Shown here: in pieces, positions 31,220 to 41,062 of the stretch
Layout of the letters: every line of letters starts with the position of its first letter
How positions within the stretch are numbered: position 1 is the stretch's first letter
Assembly (NCBI RefSeq): GCF_003970915.1
Contig: NZ_RXOF01000009.1
Location: 1-64,000, forward strand
Direction of reading: 5' to 3'
Length of the DNA: 64,000 nt
Source of the DNA: Hymenobacter gummosus
Lineage (GTDB): Bacteria > Bacteroidota > Bacteroidia > Cytophagales > Hymenobacteraceae
The notes under the pieces: model-generated
Told to the model about the DNA's origin: nothing
Databases searched by the model: none
Seen by the model: the letters and a program-made list of their open reading frames with translations, nothing else
Program-made: the position numbers and the translations under genes

Positions 31220-33709
31220 GCCACGCTTCACCTTGATGCGGTTCAGGTTCAGCTCCAGGTCGTCGTCTTCTTCGTGGTACTGGTCGTCGTAGTGCTTGAT
31301 CATGGCCTGGTCGATGGTTTCGTCCTTGCCGTGCTCGAAGGTTACCAGCAGCGTGGGCAGCAAGATCAGGTTCGAGAAGTTGGTAATCAGCAAGCTGGCC
31401 GACATGAGCAAACCCAGGGCCTTGGTGCCGCCGAATTCGGAGAAAGCGAAGATGCTGAAGCCCACGAAGAGCACGATGCTGGTGTAAATCATGCTGGTGC
31501 CGGCCTCGCTCAGCGTGGTGCTGATGGCGGCCCGCACGCGCCGGCCGTTGGCGGCCATTTCTTGCCGGAACTTGGCCAGCAGGTGAATGGAATTGTCCCC
31601 GTCGATGCCCAGGGCAATGCAGAAAATCAGGGCGGTGGCGGGCTTCAAGGCAATGCCGAAGAAGCCCATGATGCCGGCCGTGAGCAGCAGCGTCACGAAG
31701 TTCGGCAGCAGGGTGAAGAACACCGAGCGGATGGACCGGAACAGGATGAGCACAATCAGGCCCACCAGCCCGAAGGCGTGAATCAGGCTGTTGCGCAGGG
31801 TGCCGATAACGTACTCGTTGCCCTTGGTGAAGAGGATGGTGGTGCCGGTCATCTTCACTTCCATGCCCGTGCCCTTGAAGATTTCGTTGATCTGGGGCTG
31901 AATCTTGGTCAGCAGCAGGGTATCGAGGTTGCGGGAGCCGATATCGGCAATTTTGAGGCTGATACGGGCTTTCTGGCCGAGCGAATCGGTGAAGGAGCGC
32001 AGCAGCTTGTCGTTCATGCTGGCGGCGGCTTTGGGGGCCGGGGCGGGGGCCGTCCGGGTGCTGTCGGCGCCGGCGGCGGTGCTATCCGAGGCGGCCGGGG
32101 CGGCGCTGCGCGAGCGGGCCAGGTAGCTCAGGATGAAGTTGCGCTCGGAGTTGTCGGGCAGGCGGTAGTAGCTCGGGTCGCCGTTGTAGAAGGTCTGGGT
32201 AGCGGCCTTCAGGAAAGTGACGATGCTGATGGGCGAGGTCAGTTCGGGCTGGGTGCGCAGGTAGTTTTCCAGCCGGTCGATACGCTCCAGGTTGCTCAGC
32301 TTCAGGATGCCGCGCTTCTTGCCCGTATCCACCACGATTTCCAGCGGCATCACCCCGTTGAAGTGCTCCTCGAAGAACTTCAAATCGGAGTTGACCGAGG
32401 AGTTCTTGGGCAGATCATCCACCATGTACGACACGGCCTGCAGGCGCGAAGCCCCCAGCGCCCCCAGCGCGCAGAGCACCAGCGCAATGCCGTACACCGT
32501 GCCGCGGCGCTCCAGCACCAGGTAGTCGAAGAACTCCAGCAGCTTGGTCAGCGGCTTGGCGTCGAGGTGCTCCAGCTGCTTGGGCGTGGGCGGCGGCAGG
32601 TAAGTAAAGACTATCGGAATGAGGATAATCGAGATGAAAAAGGCCGCGAAAATGCTCAGCGTGGCCACCCAGCCGAACTGGTACAGGATGGCAATGTTGG
32701 TGAAGCAGAACACGAAAAAGCCGGTAGCCGTGGCCGTGTTGTTCATCAAGGTCACCAGCCCGATTTTGCGCACCACCCGCACCATGGCCAGCACCTGGTT
32801 GCCCGAAATCCGGTAGTCGTAGTGGTAGCGGGAGAGCAGGTAGGTGCAGTTCGGAATGCCGATTACAATCAGAATGCTCGGAATCAGGCCCGTGAGTAGG
32901 GTGATTTTGTAGCCCAGCAGCACGATGGTGCCCACGCACCAGATAACGGCCACGCCCACGATGAGCAGCGGAAACACCACCGCCGACCACGTGCGGAAAA
33001 ACACCAGCAGCGTGGCGCTGGTGACCAGGGCGGCCAGCATCAGGAAAAACCTCATTTCGCCCGCCACCTTGGTGGTCATGGTGGAGCGCACGTAGGGCAG
33101 GCCGGCGTAGTGCAGCTTGATGCCCGTTTTCTTCGTGAACCGCTCGGCGTGGCCCAGGATGTTTTTCATCACCGCCTGCCGCTTCGAGGAGTTCAGGTAC
33201 TTCGGGTCCATCGTCAGGGCCAGCAGGGTGGCTCCGGTGGTAGGACTGATGAGCTGCCCCTTGTAAAATTCCTGCCGGTTCACGATGCGCATCAACGAGT
33301 CCAGCTCCCGCTGCGTCTGCGGGAAGGTGCGGAAGATGGGCGCCGTGGCAAAGCGCTGGTTGGCGGTATCCTTGGTGAGCTGGATGAGCTTGGTCACCGA
33401 CAGCACCCCGCTCACGCCCTCCACCTTGCTCAGGGTATCGGTGAGCAGGCGCAGCTCGTTGAAGTTGCCGAGCCGGTACACCGAGCTGTCCTGCAGCCCC
33501 AGCACCAGCACGTTGCCGTCTTCCCCGAAGGTCTTTTTGAACTGCTGGAAGTACACCATGTCCGGGTCGTCGGGCGAGACGACCTGGGCAAAGTCGTAGG
33601 TCATTTCCACGTCCTTGGCCTTCCAGGCCATGAAAGCGGTGATGATGGCCAGCAGCCCAACGAGCAGGCGGCGGTTCTTGATAATCAGCAGGGCGAGCTT
33701 ACTCCACAT
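31169..33709 (-). CDS. RND/MMPL-family transporter
   Basis: An 846-residue membrane protein with the RND-superfamily layout: an N-terminal helix (LLVGLLAIITAFMAWKAKDV), a periplasmic domain (about 35-215), five to six helices (FFLMLAALVTSATLLVFFRT, LTGLIPSILIVIGIPNCTYL), a second periplasmic domain and a second helical bundle (FGLVGLIVLILFRSIRSVFF, ALIFCIALGIDGDNSIHLLA). The GIDGDNSIH segment is the usual charged motif in helix 4-type positions. It belongs with the HpnN/MMPL exporters of lipids or hydrophobic molecules; the cargo is unknown. The last 16 residues (GGPHPPTPSPQAEGESV) are encoded by a dispersed repeat and are unlikely to be functional. Confidence 0.88.
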   Translation of the reverse strand: MWSKLALLIIKNRRLLVGLLAIITAFMAWKAKDVEMTYDFAQVVSPDDPDMVYFQQFKKTFGEDGNVLVLGLQDSSVYRLGNFNELRLLTDTLSKVEGVSGVLSVTKLIQLTKDTANQRFATAPIFRTFPQTQRELDSLMRIVNRQEFYKGQLISPTTGATLLALTMDPKYLNSSKRQAVMKNILGHAERFTKKTGIKLHYAGLPYVRSTMTTKVAGEMRFFLMLAALVTSATLLVFFRTWSAVVFPLLIVGVAVIWCVGTIVLLGYKITLLTGLIPSILIVIGIPNCTYLLSRYHYDYRISGNQVLAMVRVVRKIGLVTLMNNTATATGFFVFCFTNIAILYQFGWVATLSIFAAFFISIILIPIVFTYLPPPTPKQLEHLDAKPLTKLLEFFDYLVLERRGTVYGIALVLCALGALGASRLQAVSYMVDDLPKNSSVNSDLKFFEEHFNGVMPLEIVVDTGKKRGILKLSNLERIDRLENYLRTQPELTSPISIVTFLKAATQTFYNGDPSYYRLPDNSERNFILSYLARSRSAAPAASDSTAAGADSTRTAPAPAPKAAASMNDKLLRSFTDSLGQKARISLKIADIGSRNLDTLLLTKIQPQINEIFKGTGMEVKMTGTTILFTKGNEYVIGTLRNSLIHAFGLVGLIVLILFRSIRSVFFTLLPNFVTLLLTAGIMGFFGIALKPATALIFCIALGIDGDNSIHLLAKFRQEMAANGRRVRAAISTTLSEAGTSMIYTSIVLFVGFSIFAFSEFGGTKALGLLMSASLLITNFSNLILLPTLLVTFEHGKDETIDQAMIKHYDDQYHEEDDDLELNLNRIKVKRGGPHPPTPSPQAEGESV

Positions 33710-33732
33710 CGGCTACAGCAGGAAAATTGGGG

Positions 33733-33740
33733 CAAAGGTA
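33733..33740 (-). promoter_or_regulatory. Bacteroidota -7 box for the RND gene
   Basis: On the minus strand TACCTTTG matches TAnnTTTG, 23 bases before the ATG at 33709. Confidence 0.4.
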
Positions 33741-33921
33741 CGCATTGACATTTGGGGGAATTTTCCGGGGAAATAGCACCCGGAACAGAAAATCAATTAT
33801 TTATACAAGCATCTGTAACTCACTATGTTAAAATCCGCGTATATGGTCGTACATTTTGCCGCCGCCATTCCCGCTCCTGCCTGCCCTACCGTTCACCGTT
33901 TCCGGCGGCCTCCAGCCTTCG

Positions 33922-34326
33922 ATGACCCTTTTTTACTCGCCCGCGGCCTCGTTGACTTACAACGCAGCCGACGAAATCCTGCATCTGAGCTTCAGCGCTA
34001 CTCACCTCGACCTCTCCTTCGGGCAGGCCTACCAGTGCGCCCTGCAGGAAATGCTCAACCAGAACGTGGGCAAGCTGCTGCTCGATCTGAAGCGCAACGC
34101 CCCCTCCACCGACGACCACGAGCAGTGGATTGTGGAGCCCCTGCAGCTGCATCTGCCCACCCGCGTGCCGCGGCCCGTCTTTATTGCCGCCGTGCTCAGC
34201 GAGGGGCAGTACCAATACCAAATCAATAACTGCCCGGTGAGCGGCACCACGCTCATTCCCGAGCAGGTAGAGTTCAACTACTTTACCTCCCGCCGCGAAG
34301 CCACGGCCTGGCTCAACGGCCGCTAA
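33922..34326 (+). CDS. STAS/SpoIIAA-like small protein
   Basis: A 134-residue protein from ATG 33922. Secondary-structure pattern and motifs (ADEILHLSFSATHLDLSFGQ, LNQNVGKLLLDLKRNAPST, VPRPVFIAAVLSEGQYQYQI) resemble the SpoIIAA-like/STAS fold common in Hymenobacter-type genomes, with a terminal TSRREATAWLNGR helix. The function is unknown. An earlier in-frame ATG (33856) would add a Pro-rich stretch without support. It is divergent from the RND gene and ends at a palindromic terminator. Confidence 0.7.
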   Translation: MTLFYSPAASLTYNAADEILHLSFSATHLDLSFGQAYQCALQEMLNQNVGKLLLDLKRNAPSTDDHEQWIVEPLQLHLPTRVPRPVFIAAVLSEGQYQYQINNCPVSGTTLIPEQVEFNYFTSRREATAWLNGR

Positions 34327-34345
34327 CTACAGTTTCGTTTGAAAG

Positions 34346-34385
34346 CAACAAGGCCCCGGGTGACGTCACCCGGGGCCTTGTTGCG
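34346..34385. terminator. Bidirectional terminator, perfect 40-bp palindrome
   Basis: GCAACAAGGCCCCGGGTGAC joined to its exact reverse complement. It sits between convergent genes ending at 34326 and 34400. Confidence 0.85.
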
Positions 34386-34399
34386 TCTGGCGGCGGCGC

Positions 34400-37300
34400 T
34401 TAGCGCACTACTTCCACCCAGCCCTTCCAGGTTTCCCCCGATTGGGCCTTGAGCTGGTAGTAGTACACCCCGGCGGGCACGTTGTCGGTGCCCCAGGCGC
34501 CGGTGTAGTTCGGCTGCGTGAAGACCTTCTTGCCCCAGCGGTTGAATACCTCGATGCTCACCGACTCGAAGCTCACGAACGGCCGGAACGAGTCGTTCTG
34601 CCCGTCGCCGTTCGGGGTAATGACGTTGGGCAAATCAAAGCGCCGTACCTCGATTTCAAACACCTGCTCCACCGTGCAGCCCGTGCCGTAGGTGGCCCGC
34701 AGCCGGATCTGGTAGCGGCCAGGGGCGGTGTAGGTGTGCGTGGGGGAGGCTTCGGCCGCGGTCTGCCCGTCGCCGAAATTCCAGGCGTAGGTGGTAGCGC
34801 CCGGCGTGACGGTGGTGTTGGTAAAGGTCACCGGCCGGTTAGTGAATACCTGCCGCTGGTAGCTTACCTGCAGCTGCGGGGTAGTAGCCACGCGCACCTG
34901 CACCGTGTCGCGGCGCGAGCAGCCACCCGGCGCCCCCACTACCAGGAAGTAGTTGGTCGTGACGGTGGGGCTGACGGTAACCGACTGCCCGGTGCCGATA
35001 GAGGTGCCGGCGGCCGTAGTCCAGGTATACGTCGAGCCCGCAATGCCGCCCACCGCGGCCGACAGCTGGGCCGAGCCGCCCGGACAGATGGCCTGGTCGG
35101 GGCCGGCCGCGGCGGCGGGCACGCCGTACACCACCACCGTATCGGTGGCCGTTTTGCTTTGCAGGCAGGCCGTGGTATCCAGCACCGTCAGCGTGACGAC
35201 GTAGCGGCCGGGGGCGTTGTAGGTGTGCGTCACCGTGCCCATCTGGGTCGACGTGGCCCCGTCGCCGAAGCTCCAGCGCAGGCTGTTGCCGACCTGCGTG
35301 CCGGGGCGGAAAAACACCTGGAAGGGCGCGCAGCCGTTCTGAATACGCGGCCCGGTGGGCGAGTTCGACTGCACAAAGTCGGCGCGCAGCTGCAGGATGT
35401 CCATCTTGAAGGCACCGTTGTTGAAGAAGCTGCGGTTGGAGTTCGAGAAGGCGTTAGGCGTAGTGGGCATGCCCCCGCTCACGCACATCGACTGGTAGAT
35501 GATGCCCCGCTTATCGAAGCGCGAGGTGCCGCCGTCGACATGCGGGCTGCTGGTGCCGAAGAACGAGCCGTAGACCAGCCGGCCCGCGTTGCGCGAGAGC
35601 TGCATCAGGTAGAACGAGCCCCCGGTGGTGGTGCGCTGAATGGCGTCGGGCGTGGTGGGCGCGTTGGTTACCGAGCCCAGCGTGAACGAGCCGCCCCAGG
35701 CCGAGAGCAGCACCTGCCCGCAGTTGTCGATGAGGAAGGCCGTGGGCGACATATTCACCGTGCTGCCGCCCGAGGCGCCCAGCGTGGTGGAAAACAGGGT
35801 GGTCGTCAGCGCGTAGTTCAGCTTGTGCAGAAACAGGCGCGCCCCGCTGTTGCTGTACACGTTCGGCGTCACGGGGTATGCGCCCTCCGTCTGGCCCAGC
35901 ACGTACACGTTGGCCGCCCTATCGAGCTGCACGAAGTAGGCCTGGTCGTAGCTGCTAGTGCCCAGGAAGGTGGCGCGCTGCAGGGTGCTGCCGTCGGCCG
36001 CAATGCGGGCCACGAAGCCGTCGGTGCCCCCGCGCGAGCTGCTGTACAGGGCGCCGGCGGTGCCCGGCAGGTTGGGGCTGCTGGTGCCCCCGCTCACGAT
36101 GACGTTGCGCAGGCTGTCGACCTGCAGCGAGTAAGCCGCCTCTTCGCCCGTGCCGCCCAGGTAGGTCGACCACTCCAGGCCGCCCAGCGTGGGGGTGAAC
36201 TTGGCCACTACTGCGTCGCTGGCGCCACTTAGGCTGCGCTGGAAGCCCAGGTTGGAGGGGAAGTTGGCGGAGCGCGTCACCGAGGCCAGGTAGATGTAGC
36301 CCAGCCGGTCCACAATCACGTCGCCGCGGTAATCGTCGCCATAGTTTTTGTCCAGCGCCCCGCTGATCTGCCCGTCGTTGCCGCTGCCGCCGATGTAGGT
36401 GGAGCCCAGCAGGGTGCTGCCCGTGGAGTTGAGCTTGCAGAGCACGATGTCGGCCGCGCCGCTGTTGTAGGTGTTATCGTAGGAGCTGCTCGTTACCGGG
36501 AAGCTCCCGCTCGACGAGCCCATCACAATCAGGTTGTTCTGGTGGTCGACGACCATGCTGTGCGGGTGGTCGGCCCCGCTGCCGCCGATGTAGGTGGCGT
36601 AGAGCAGCGAAGCCGGCCCGGTGGCCGCCGCCGGGTTGAACTTCAGAATGCCCATGTCGGTGCCGGTGGTGAAGCTCACGTCGTAGGCGCCCGGCGTCAC
36701 GGGGAAGCCGGGGTTGAACACCACCCCGCCGGCGTACAGGTTGCCCACCGAGTCGTAGGTGGCCGTGTAGCCGTAGTTGTTGCCCGTGGAGCCGGAGTAG
36801 GAAGAATACACCAGCACCGGGTCGATAACCAGCGGCAGGCGGCGGTTGTAGCCCTTGGGCAGGCGGAAGCTCACCGTCTGCTTGTCCACCTGAAACTCGC
36901 AGGGCACCGGCTGGCGCTGCCCGTCGACCAGCTGGTAGGCCACTGGGCGCTTTTCGCGCACCTCGCCCACCGACGTGGCAATGCGCAGGGTGCCATCGGG
37001 GCCCACGCGCAGACTTTCTACCCCGTCGTAGCGCAGCCGGATGCGGCCCGGGTCGGCGCCGGCAGCCAGCTCGAAGTCGTACTCCAGCTCGTCGGCGCGG
37101 CTGTACAGGCGCAAATCGGTGCCGGGGTAGAGCTTCTGGTAGCGCACTTCGGCGAAGGCCGGCACCTTGGTGGCCCACTTCTGCGGGTCGTCGCCCAGGA
37201 AGTAGTTGCGCTGGGTCACGGCCTTGCCGCTGGCCAGCAGCTCGGCCTGCTCACTGGCCCCTTCGAAGCTCACCGCGTACGAGTGGGCCTTCACCCGCCC

Positions 37301-37624
37301 GGTAGCGGCTTTGCCCGGGTGATGCTGCAGCTCGTCGGCCGTGGCCACGTCGTAGAGGGAGTGGGTCAGGCGGCCCTTTTCCAGGTAGAGCTTGCCCATG
37401 GGCAAATCCACCGCGTAGCGCACCCGCCCAGGCCACTGGTTGCGGTTTTCGACGAACTGCCAGTGCGGCTCCGAGGGGGACGCGACGGCGCCGGCGCGGG
37501 CGGCCAGCGGCGGTTCCCCCGCGCCGGCCTGGGCATTGTGGAAGGGCAGGCAGGCCAGCAACCCGGCCATGCAGCCCCCGGCTACCGCACTCAGCGTGCG
37601 GCGCAACTGCGTAATTGTGTGCAT
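34400..37624 (-). CDS. Large secreted T9SS cargo with SBBP-like repeats, PKD domains and gliding-motility C-terminal domain
   Basis: A 1074-residue surface or secreted protein. It has a signal peptide (about 1-34), an N-terminal domain seen in Bacteroidota adhesin-like proteins (FVENRNQWPGRVRYAVDLPM, LYPGTDLRLYSRADELEYDF), then SBBP-type beta-propeller repeats (YATYIGGSGADHPHSMVVDH, GSTYIGGSGNDGQISGALDK, LEWSTYLGGTGEEAAYSLQV). Two PKD domains follow (LRWSFGDGATSTQMGTVTHT and YAWNFGDGQTAAEASPTHTY). The end, LPNVITPNGDGQNDSFRPFV then EVFNRWGKKVF, is the type-B gliding-motility sorting domain that directs export by the type IX system. Its role is probably adhesion or matrix formation. Confidence 0.92.
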   Translation of the reverse strand: MHTITQLRRTLSAVAGGCMAGLLACLPFHNAQAGAGEPPLAARAGAVASPSEPHWQFVENRNQWPGRVRYAVDLPMGKLYLEKGRLTHSLYDVATADELQHHPGKAATGRVKAHSYAVSFEGASEQAELLASGKAVTQRNYFLGDDPQKWATKVPAFAEVRYQKLYPGTDLRLYSRADELEYDFELAAGADPGRIRLRYDGVESLRVGPDGTLRIATSVGEVREKRPVAYQLVDGQRQPVPCEFQVDKQTVSFRLPKGYNRRLPLVIDPVLVYSSYSGSTGNNYGYTATYDSVGNLYAGGVVFNPGFPVTPGAYDVSFTTGTDMGILKFNPAAATGPASLLYATYIGGSGADHPHSMVVDHQNNLIVMGSSSGSFPVTSSSYDNTYNSGAADIVLCKLNSTGSTLLGSTYIGGSGNDGQISGALDKNYGDDYRGDVIVDRLGYIYLASVTRSANFPSNLGFQRSLSGASDAVVAKFTPTLGGLEWSTYLGGTGEEAAYSLQVDSLRNVIVSGGTSSPNLPGTAGALYSSSRGGTDGFVARIAADGSTLQRATFLGTSSYDQAYFVQLDRAANVYVLGQTEGAYPVTPNVYSNSGARLFLHKLNYALTTTLFSTTLGASGGSTVNMSPTAFLIDNCGQVLLSAWGGSFTLGSVTNAPTTPDAIQRTTTGGSFYLMQLSRNAGRLVYGSFFGTSSPHVDGGTSRFDKRGIIYQSMCVSGGMPTTPNAFSNSNRSFFNNGAFKMDILQLRADFVQSNSPTGPRIQNGCAPFQVFFRPGTQVGNSLRWSFGDGATSTQMGTVTHTYNAPGRYVVTLTVLDTTACLQSKTATDTVVVYGVPAAAAGPDQAICPGGSAQLSAAVGGIAGSTYTWTTAAGTSIGTGQSVTVSPTVTTNYFLVVGAPGGCSRRDTVQVRVATTPQLQVSYQRQVFTNRPVTFTNTTVTPGATTYAWNFGDGQTAAEASPTHTYTAPGRYQIRLRATYGTGCTVEQVFEIEVRRFDLPNVITPNGDGQNDSFRPFVSFESVSIEVFNRWGKKVFTQPNYTGAWGTDNVPAGVYYYQLKAQSGETWKGWVEVVR

Positions 37625-37694
37625 AAGCTAAACAGTATGAGAAGAGAAATTCAGCGGCCGAAGCAGGATAGATTCGTCTTGCGGAAACAAAACA

Positions 37695-37739
37695 AACCGT
37701 CGGGGCCGGCCAGCAAAAAGCTTGCCCACCCCGACGGTT
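37695..37739 (-). terminator. Terminator of glyS
   Basis: AACCGTCGGGG (37695-37705) pairs with CCCCGACGGTT (37729-37739). On the minus strand it is followed by TGTTTTGTTTCC. Confidence 0.75.
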
Positions 37740-37782
37740 CGCACGGAACGCCCGGAATCTTAATTGTTTTTTAACCCTAGCC

Positions 37783-39303
37783 CTACAGTTGCTCGAAGAT
37801 GCGCGAGAGGCTCACCGCCTCGCCGATGTAGCCGCGCAGTTCGCTGATGGGCATGCGCGTCTGCTCCCGCGAGTCGCGGTGGCGCACCGTCACGGTGTCG
37901 TCCTCCAGCGTCTGGTGGTCGACGGCAATGCAGAAGGGCGTGCCGATGAGGTCCTGGCGGGTGTAGCGCGTGCCGATGCTGTCCTTCTCCTCCACCACCA
38001 GGCGGAAGTCGTGGCGCAGCGAGTTGTAGATTTCGTTGGCCTTTTCGGGCAGCCCGTCCTTTTTCACCAGCGGGAAGATGGCGGCCTTCACCGGGGCCAC
38101 GGCCGGGTGCAGGCGCAGCAGCTTGCGGGTCTTGGTTTTCTGCTCCTCGCCCTCACCCTCCACGATGGTTTCTTCCTGGAACGCCTGGCAGAGCGTAGCC
38201 AGGAACAGGCGGTCGGCGCCCACCGACGTTTCCACCACGAAGGGCACGTAGTTGCCGTAGGGCTTGCCGGTTTCGGGGTTCACGTCGTTGTCAAAATACT
38301 GCTGCTTTTTGCGGCTGTACTGCTGGTGCTGCGTGAGGTCGAAGTCGGAGCGGGAGTGGATACCCTCGATTTCCTTGAAGCCGAAGGGGAATTCGTACTC
38401 AATGTCGACGGCAGCCTTGGCGTAGTGGGCCAGCTTTTCGTGGTCGTGGAAGCGCAGCTTGTCGGCGGGCAGGCCCAGCACCTCGTGCCAGCGGCGGCGG
38501 GCGGCTTTCCAGTGCTGGTACCACTCGTTTTCGGTGCCAGGGCGCACGAAGAACTGCATTTCCATTTGCTCGAACTCCCGCATGCGGAAGATGAACTGCC
38601 GGGCCACGATTTCGTTGCGGAAGGCCTTGCCGATCTGGGCAATACCGAAAGGCACCTTCTGGCGGGCCGACTTCTGCACGTTCAGGAAGTTGACGAAGAT
38701 GCCCTGGGCCGTTTCGGGGCGCAGGTAAATTTCGCTGGCGCCCTCGGCCACCGCGCCCATCTGCGTCGAGAACATCAGGTTGAACTGGCGCACGTCGGTC
38801 CAGTTGCCGGTTTTGCTGATCGGGCAGAGAATCTGTTCATCGATGATGAGCTGCTTGACGCCGGCCAGGTCGTTGTCGGTGAGCAGGCGGCCCATTTCGG
38901 CCAGCAGGGTTTCGGCCCGGGCCAGCTCCCCGTTCTTCTCGTACTCGGCGGCTTTTTCCTCCAGCAGCACGTCGGCGCGGTAGCGCTTTTTGCTGTCGAG
39001 GTTGTCAATCATCGGGTCGGAGAAGCCGTCGACGTGGCCGGAGGCCTTCCAGGTGGTCGGGTGCATGAAGATGGCCGCGTCGATGCCCACCACGTTCTGG
39101 TTGAGTTGGGTCATGGCCTTCCACCAGAGCAGTTTCAGGTTGTTTTTCAGCTCCACGCCGTTGGGGCCGTAGTCGTACACGGCGGCCAGGCCGTCGTAGA
39201 TTTCGGAGGAGGGAAATACGAAGCCGTATTCCTTGGCGTGCGACACGATGTCGGCCAGGGTGCCTTCGGTGGTATTGGCGGCGGATTGCGCGGGCTTGCT
39301 CAT
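37783..39303 (-). CDS. glyS: Glycyl-tRNA synthetase, single-chain class II
   Basis: A 506-residue synthetase of the alpha2 (eukaryote-like) type. It shows the N-terminal block SHAKEYGFVFPSSEIYDGLA, AVYDYGPNGVELKNNLKLLW, the motif 2 region LRPETAQGIFVNFLNVQKSA with FGIAQIGKAFRNEIVARQFI, and motif 3 near SVGADRLFLATLCQAF. The C-terminal anticodon domain has GTPFCIAVDHQTLEDDTVTV and RHRDSREQTRMPISEL. It charges tRNA-Gly. The start at 39303 is supported by the normal length. It is divergent from the phosphate transporter gene and has its own terminator. Confidence 0.96.
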   Translation of the reverse strand: MSKPAQSAANTTEGTLADIVSHAKEYGFVFPSSEIYDGLAAVYDYGPNGVELKNNLKLLWWKAMTQLNQNVVGIDAAIFMHPTTWKASGHVDGFSDPMIDNLDSKKRYRADVLLEEKAAEYEKNGELARAETLLAEMGRLLTDNDLAGVKQLIIDEQILCPISKTGNWTDVRQFNLMFSTQMGAVAEGASEIYLRPETAQGIFVNFLNVQKSARQKVPFGIAQIGKAFRNEIVARQFIFRMREFEQMEMQFFVRPGTENEWYQHWKAARRRWHEVLGLPADKLRFHDHEKLAHYAKAAVDIEYEFPFGFKEIEGIHSRSDFDLTQHQQYSRKKQQYFDNDVNPETGKPYGNYVPFVVETSVGADRLFLATLCQAFQEETIVEGEGEEQKTKTRKLLRLHPAVAPVKAAIFPLVKKDGLPEKANEIYNSLRHDFRLVVEEKDSIGTRYTRQDLIGTPFCIAVDHQTLEDDTVTVRHRDSREQTRMPISELRGYIGEAVSLSRIFEQL

Positions 39304-39409
39304 TGGATAAGGAGAAAGAGGAGAGCTTGAAGCTCGGAGCGTACGACGCAGCCGCGGCCGGCTGGGAGGCTGGCCGCTCGGTTTTCAGCTCTAAGCTCTG
39401 GTTCAGGGG

Positions 39410-39417
39410 CAAAAGTA
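39410..39417 (-). promoter_or_regulatory. Candidate -7 box for glyS
   Basis: TACTTTTG on the minus strand matches TAnnTTTG, 106 bases upstream of the glyS ATG. No good -33 element was found. Confidence 0.3.
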
Positions 39418-39608
39418 GGACGAAGTAGCCAAGCATAGCGCCTCCGGGCGGCGAGTTTACGCGGGCGGGGGCTGGGCGTTCTGGCGGGTGCGTAAGCTAC
39501 TATTGTTAAACTTTTTGCAGAACCTTTGGTACAAGGCCTGACGCTCGGGCCCGGGTGCCGCCCTGGCCGGTAACAATTTCATAATCTTGCGCCCCTTCTG
39601 GCCGACTG

Positions 39609-39616
39609 TACTTTTG
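39609..39616 (+). promoter_or_regulatory. Candidate promoter of the phosphate transporter gene
   Basis: TACTTTTG matches TAnnTTTG, with a TTG at 39588-39590, 18 bases ahead as expected for a -33 element. It lies 37 bases before the ATG at 39654. Confidence 0.45.
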
Positions 39617-39653
39617 GCGGCAATTTTCCCTTCGCTCACCAACTCTCTCCCAT

Positions 39654-41054
39654 ATGCTTGGCTTAGAGCCTCAAGTGCTCCTGCTGCTGCTGGTGTGTCT
39701 GGTGGCCGCTTGCGCGTTTGAATTCGTCAACGGCTTTCACGACACGGCCAACGCCGTAGCAACCGTCATTTACACCAATACGCTGCGGCCCTGGGTGGCA
39801 GTTATCTGGTCGGCCTTCTGGAACTTCATCGGCGTGTTCGGCGGCGGTATCGGGGTAGCCATGGGCATCGTGTACCTCTTGCCCGTCGAAAGTTTGGTCG
39901 ATCAGAACATCTACCACGGCATTGCCATGGTGGGCTCCCTGATTCTGGCGGCCATTATCTGGAACGTGGGCACCTGGTACTACGGCATCCCGGCTTCCTC
40001 CTCGCACGCGCTCATCGGCTCCATTCTGGGCGTGGGCATTGCCTTCTCCCTGCTGCCCGACTCCTCCGGCGCGGCCGTGAACTGGAGCAAGGCCACCGAA
40101 ACCGGCATTGCCCTGCTCGTCGGCCCGCTGTTCGGCTTCACGCTCACCATCATCCTGATGTTCGTGCTGAAGCGCTTCGTCAAGTCCAAGGCCATCTTCA
40201 AGGAGCCGCACAAGCGCAAGCCGCCACCCCTCTGGATTCGACTTATCCTGATTGCGACCTGCACGCTGGTGAGCTACTTCCACGGCTCCAACGACGGGCA
40301 GAAGGGCGTGGGCCTGATCATGCTCATCCTCATCGGCATCCTGCCCTTCAAGTTTGCGCTGGACGCGGGCAAGAATCCGCTGGATATGCGCAACTCCCTC
40401 ACGCAGGTGGAGCAGGTGATGAGCCGCATCAACGTGGCTGAGCTGGCTCCCGACGAGAAAACGGCCCTCACCGAAATCAACCAGCAGACCGCCACGCTGG
40501 ACCGCATCTTCGCCGGCAAAACCGACGTGAAGCAGCTGCCCGAGTCGGACCGCTTCCAGATTCGCCGCGCCATCCTGCTGACCTACAACCGCGCCAAGAA
40601 GCTCATGGGCAGCGAGCGGGTGAGCCTGAGCCCGCAGGACCGCAAAACCTACGAGACGTCCATCGACAACATGCGCGAGTTTACCGACTACGCCCCCAAG
40701 TGGGTGGTGCTCATCGTGTCCCTGTCGCTGGGCATTGGCACCATGGTAGGCTGGAAGCGCATCGTCGTCACCATCGGGGAGCGGATCGGCAAGGAGCACC
40801 TGACCTACGCCCAGGGCGCCTCCTCCGAGCTGGTAGCCGCCGCCATGATTGGCATGAGCACGCAGTTTCACCTGCCCGCCTCCACCACGCACGTGCTGTC
40901 GTCGGCCATTGCCGGCTCCATGGTGGCCAACCGCGGCATCAAGAACCTGAACCCCTCCATGGTGCGCAACATCGCCCTGGCCTGGGTGCTCACCCTGCCC
41001 GTGACCATGGTGCTGTCGGGCGTACTGTTCCTCTTCTTCCGCGCCGTGCTGTAA
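39654..41054 (+). CDS. Inorganic phosphate transporter of the PiT family
   Basis: A 466-residue membrane protein that imports phosphate with cation symport. The family signature appears twice: FEFVNGFHDTANAVATVIYT near residues 22-41 and YFHGSNDGQKGVGLIMLILI near 205-224. ASSSHALIGSILGVGIAFSL and the C-terminal PASTTHVLSSAIAGSMVANR are the matching halves of the inverted repeat. Between the halves is a hydrophilic loop of about 110 residues with helical character (NSLTQVEQVMSRINVAELAP), longer than in compact PiT proteins but common in Bacteroidota. No DUF47/PhoU-like gene is adjacent. It is followed by a dispersed repeat and then a terminator. Confidence 0.95.
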   Translation: MLGLEPQVLLLLLVCLVAACAFEFVNGFHDTANAVATVIYTNTLRPWVAVIWSAFWNFIGVFGGGIGVAMGIVYLLPVESLVDQNIYHGIAMVGSLILAAIIWNVGTWYYGIPASSSHALIGSILGVGIAFSLLPDSSGAAVNWSKATETGIALLVGPLFGFTLTIILMFVLKRFVKSKAIFKEPHKRKPPPLWIRLILIATCTLVSYFHGSNDGQKGVGLIMLILIGILPFKFALDAGKNPLDMRNSLTQVEQVMSRINVAELAPDEKTALTEINQQTATLDRIFAGKTDVKQLPESDRFQIRRAILLTYNRAKKLMGSERVSLSPQDRKTYETSIDNMREFTDYAPKWVVLIVSLSLGIGTMVGWKRIVVTIGERIGKEHLTYAQGASSELVAAAMIGMSTQFHLPASTTHVLSSAIAGSMVANRGIKNLNPSMVRNIALAWVLTLPVTMVLSGVLFLFFRAVL

Positions 41055-41062
41055 GCGTAGCA

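Larger units (their letters stand above)
39304..39653. other. Divergent promoter region between glyS and pit
   Basis: No gene is supported in this region of 350 bases. It holds candidate -7 boxes for both directions (39410-39417 minus, 39609-39616 plus). Confidence 0.55.
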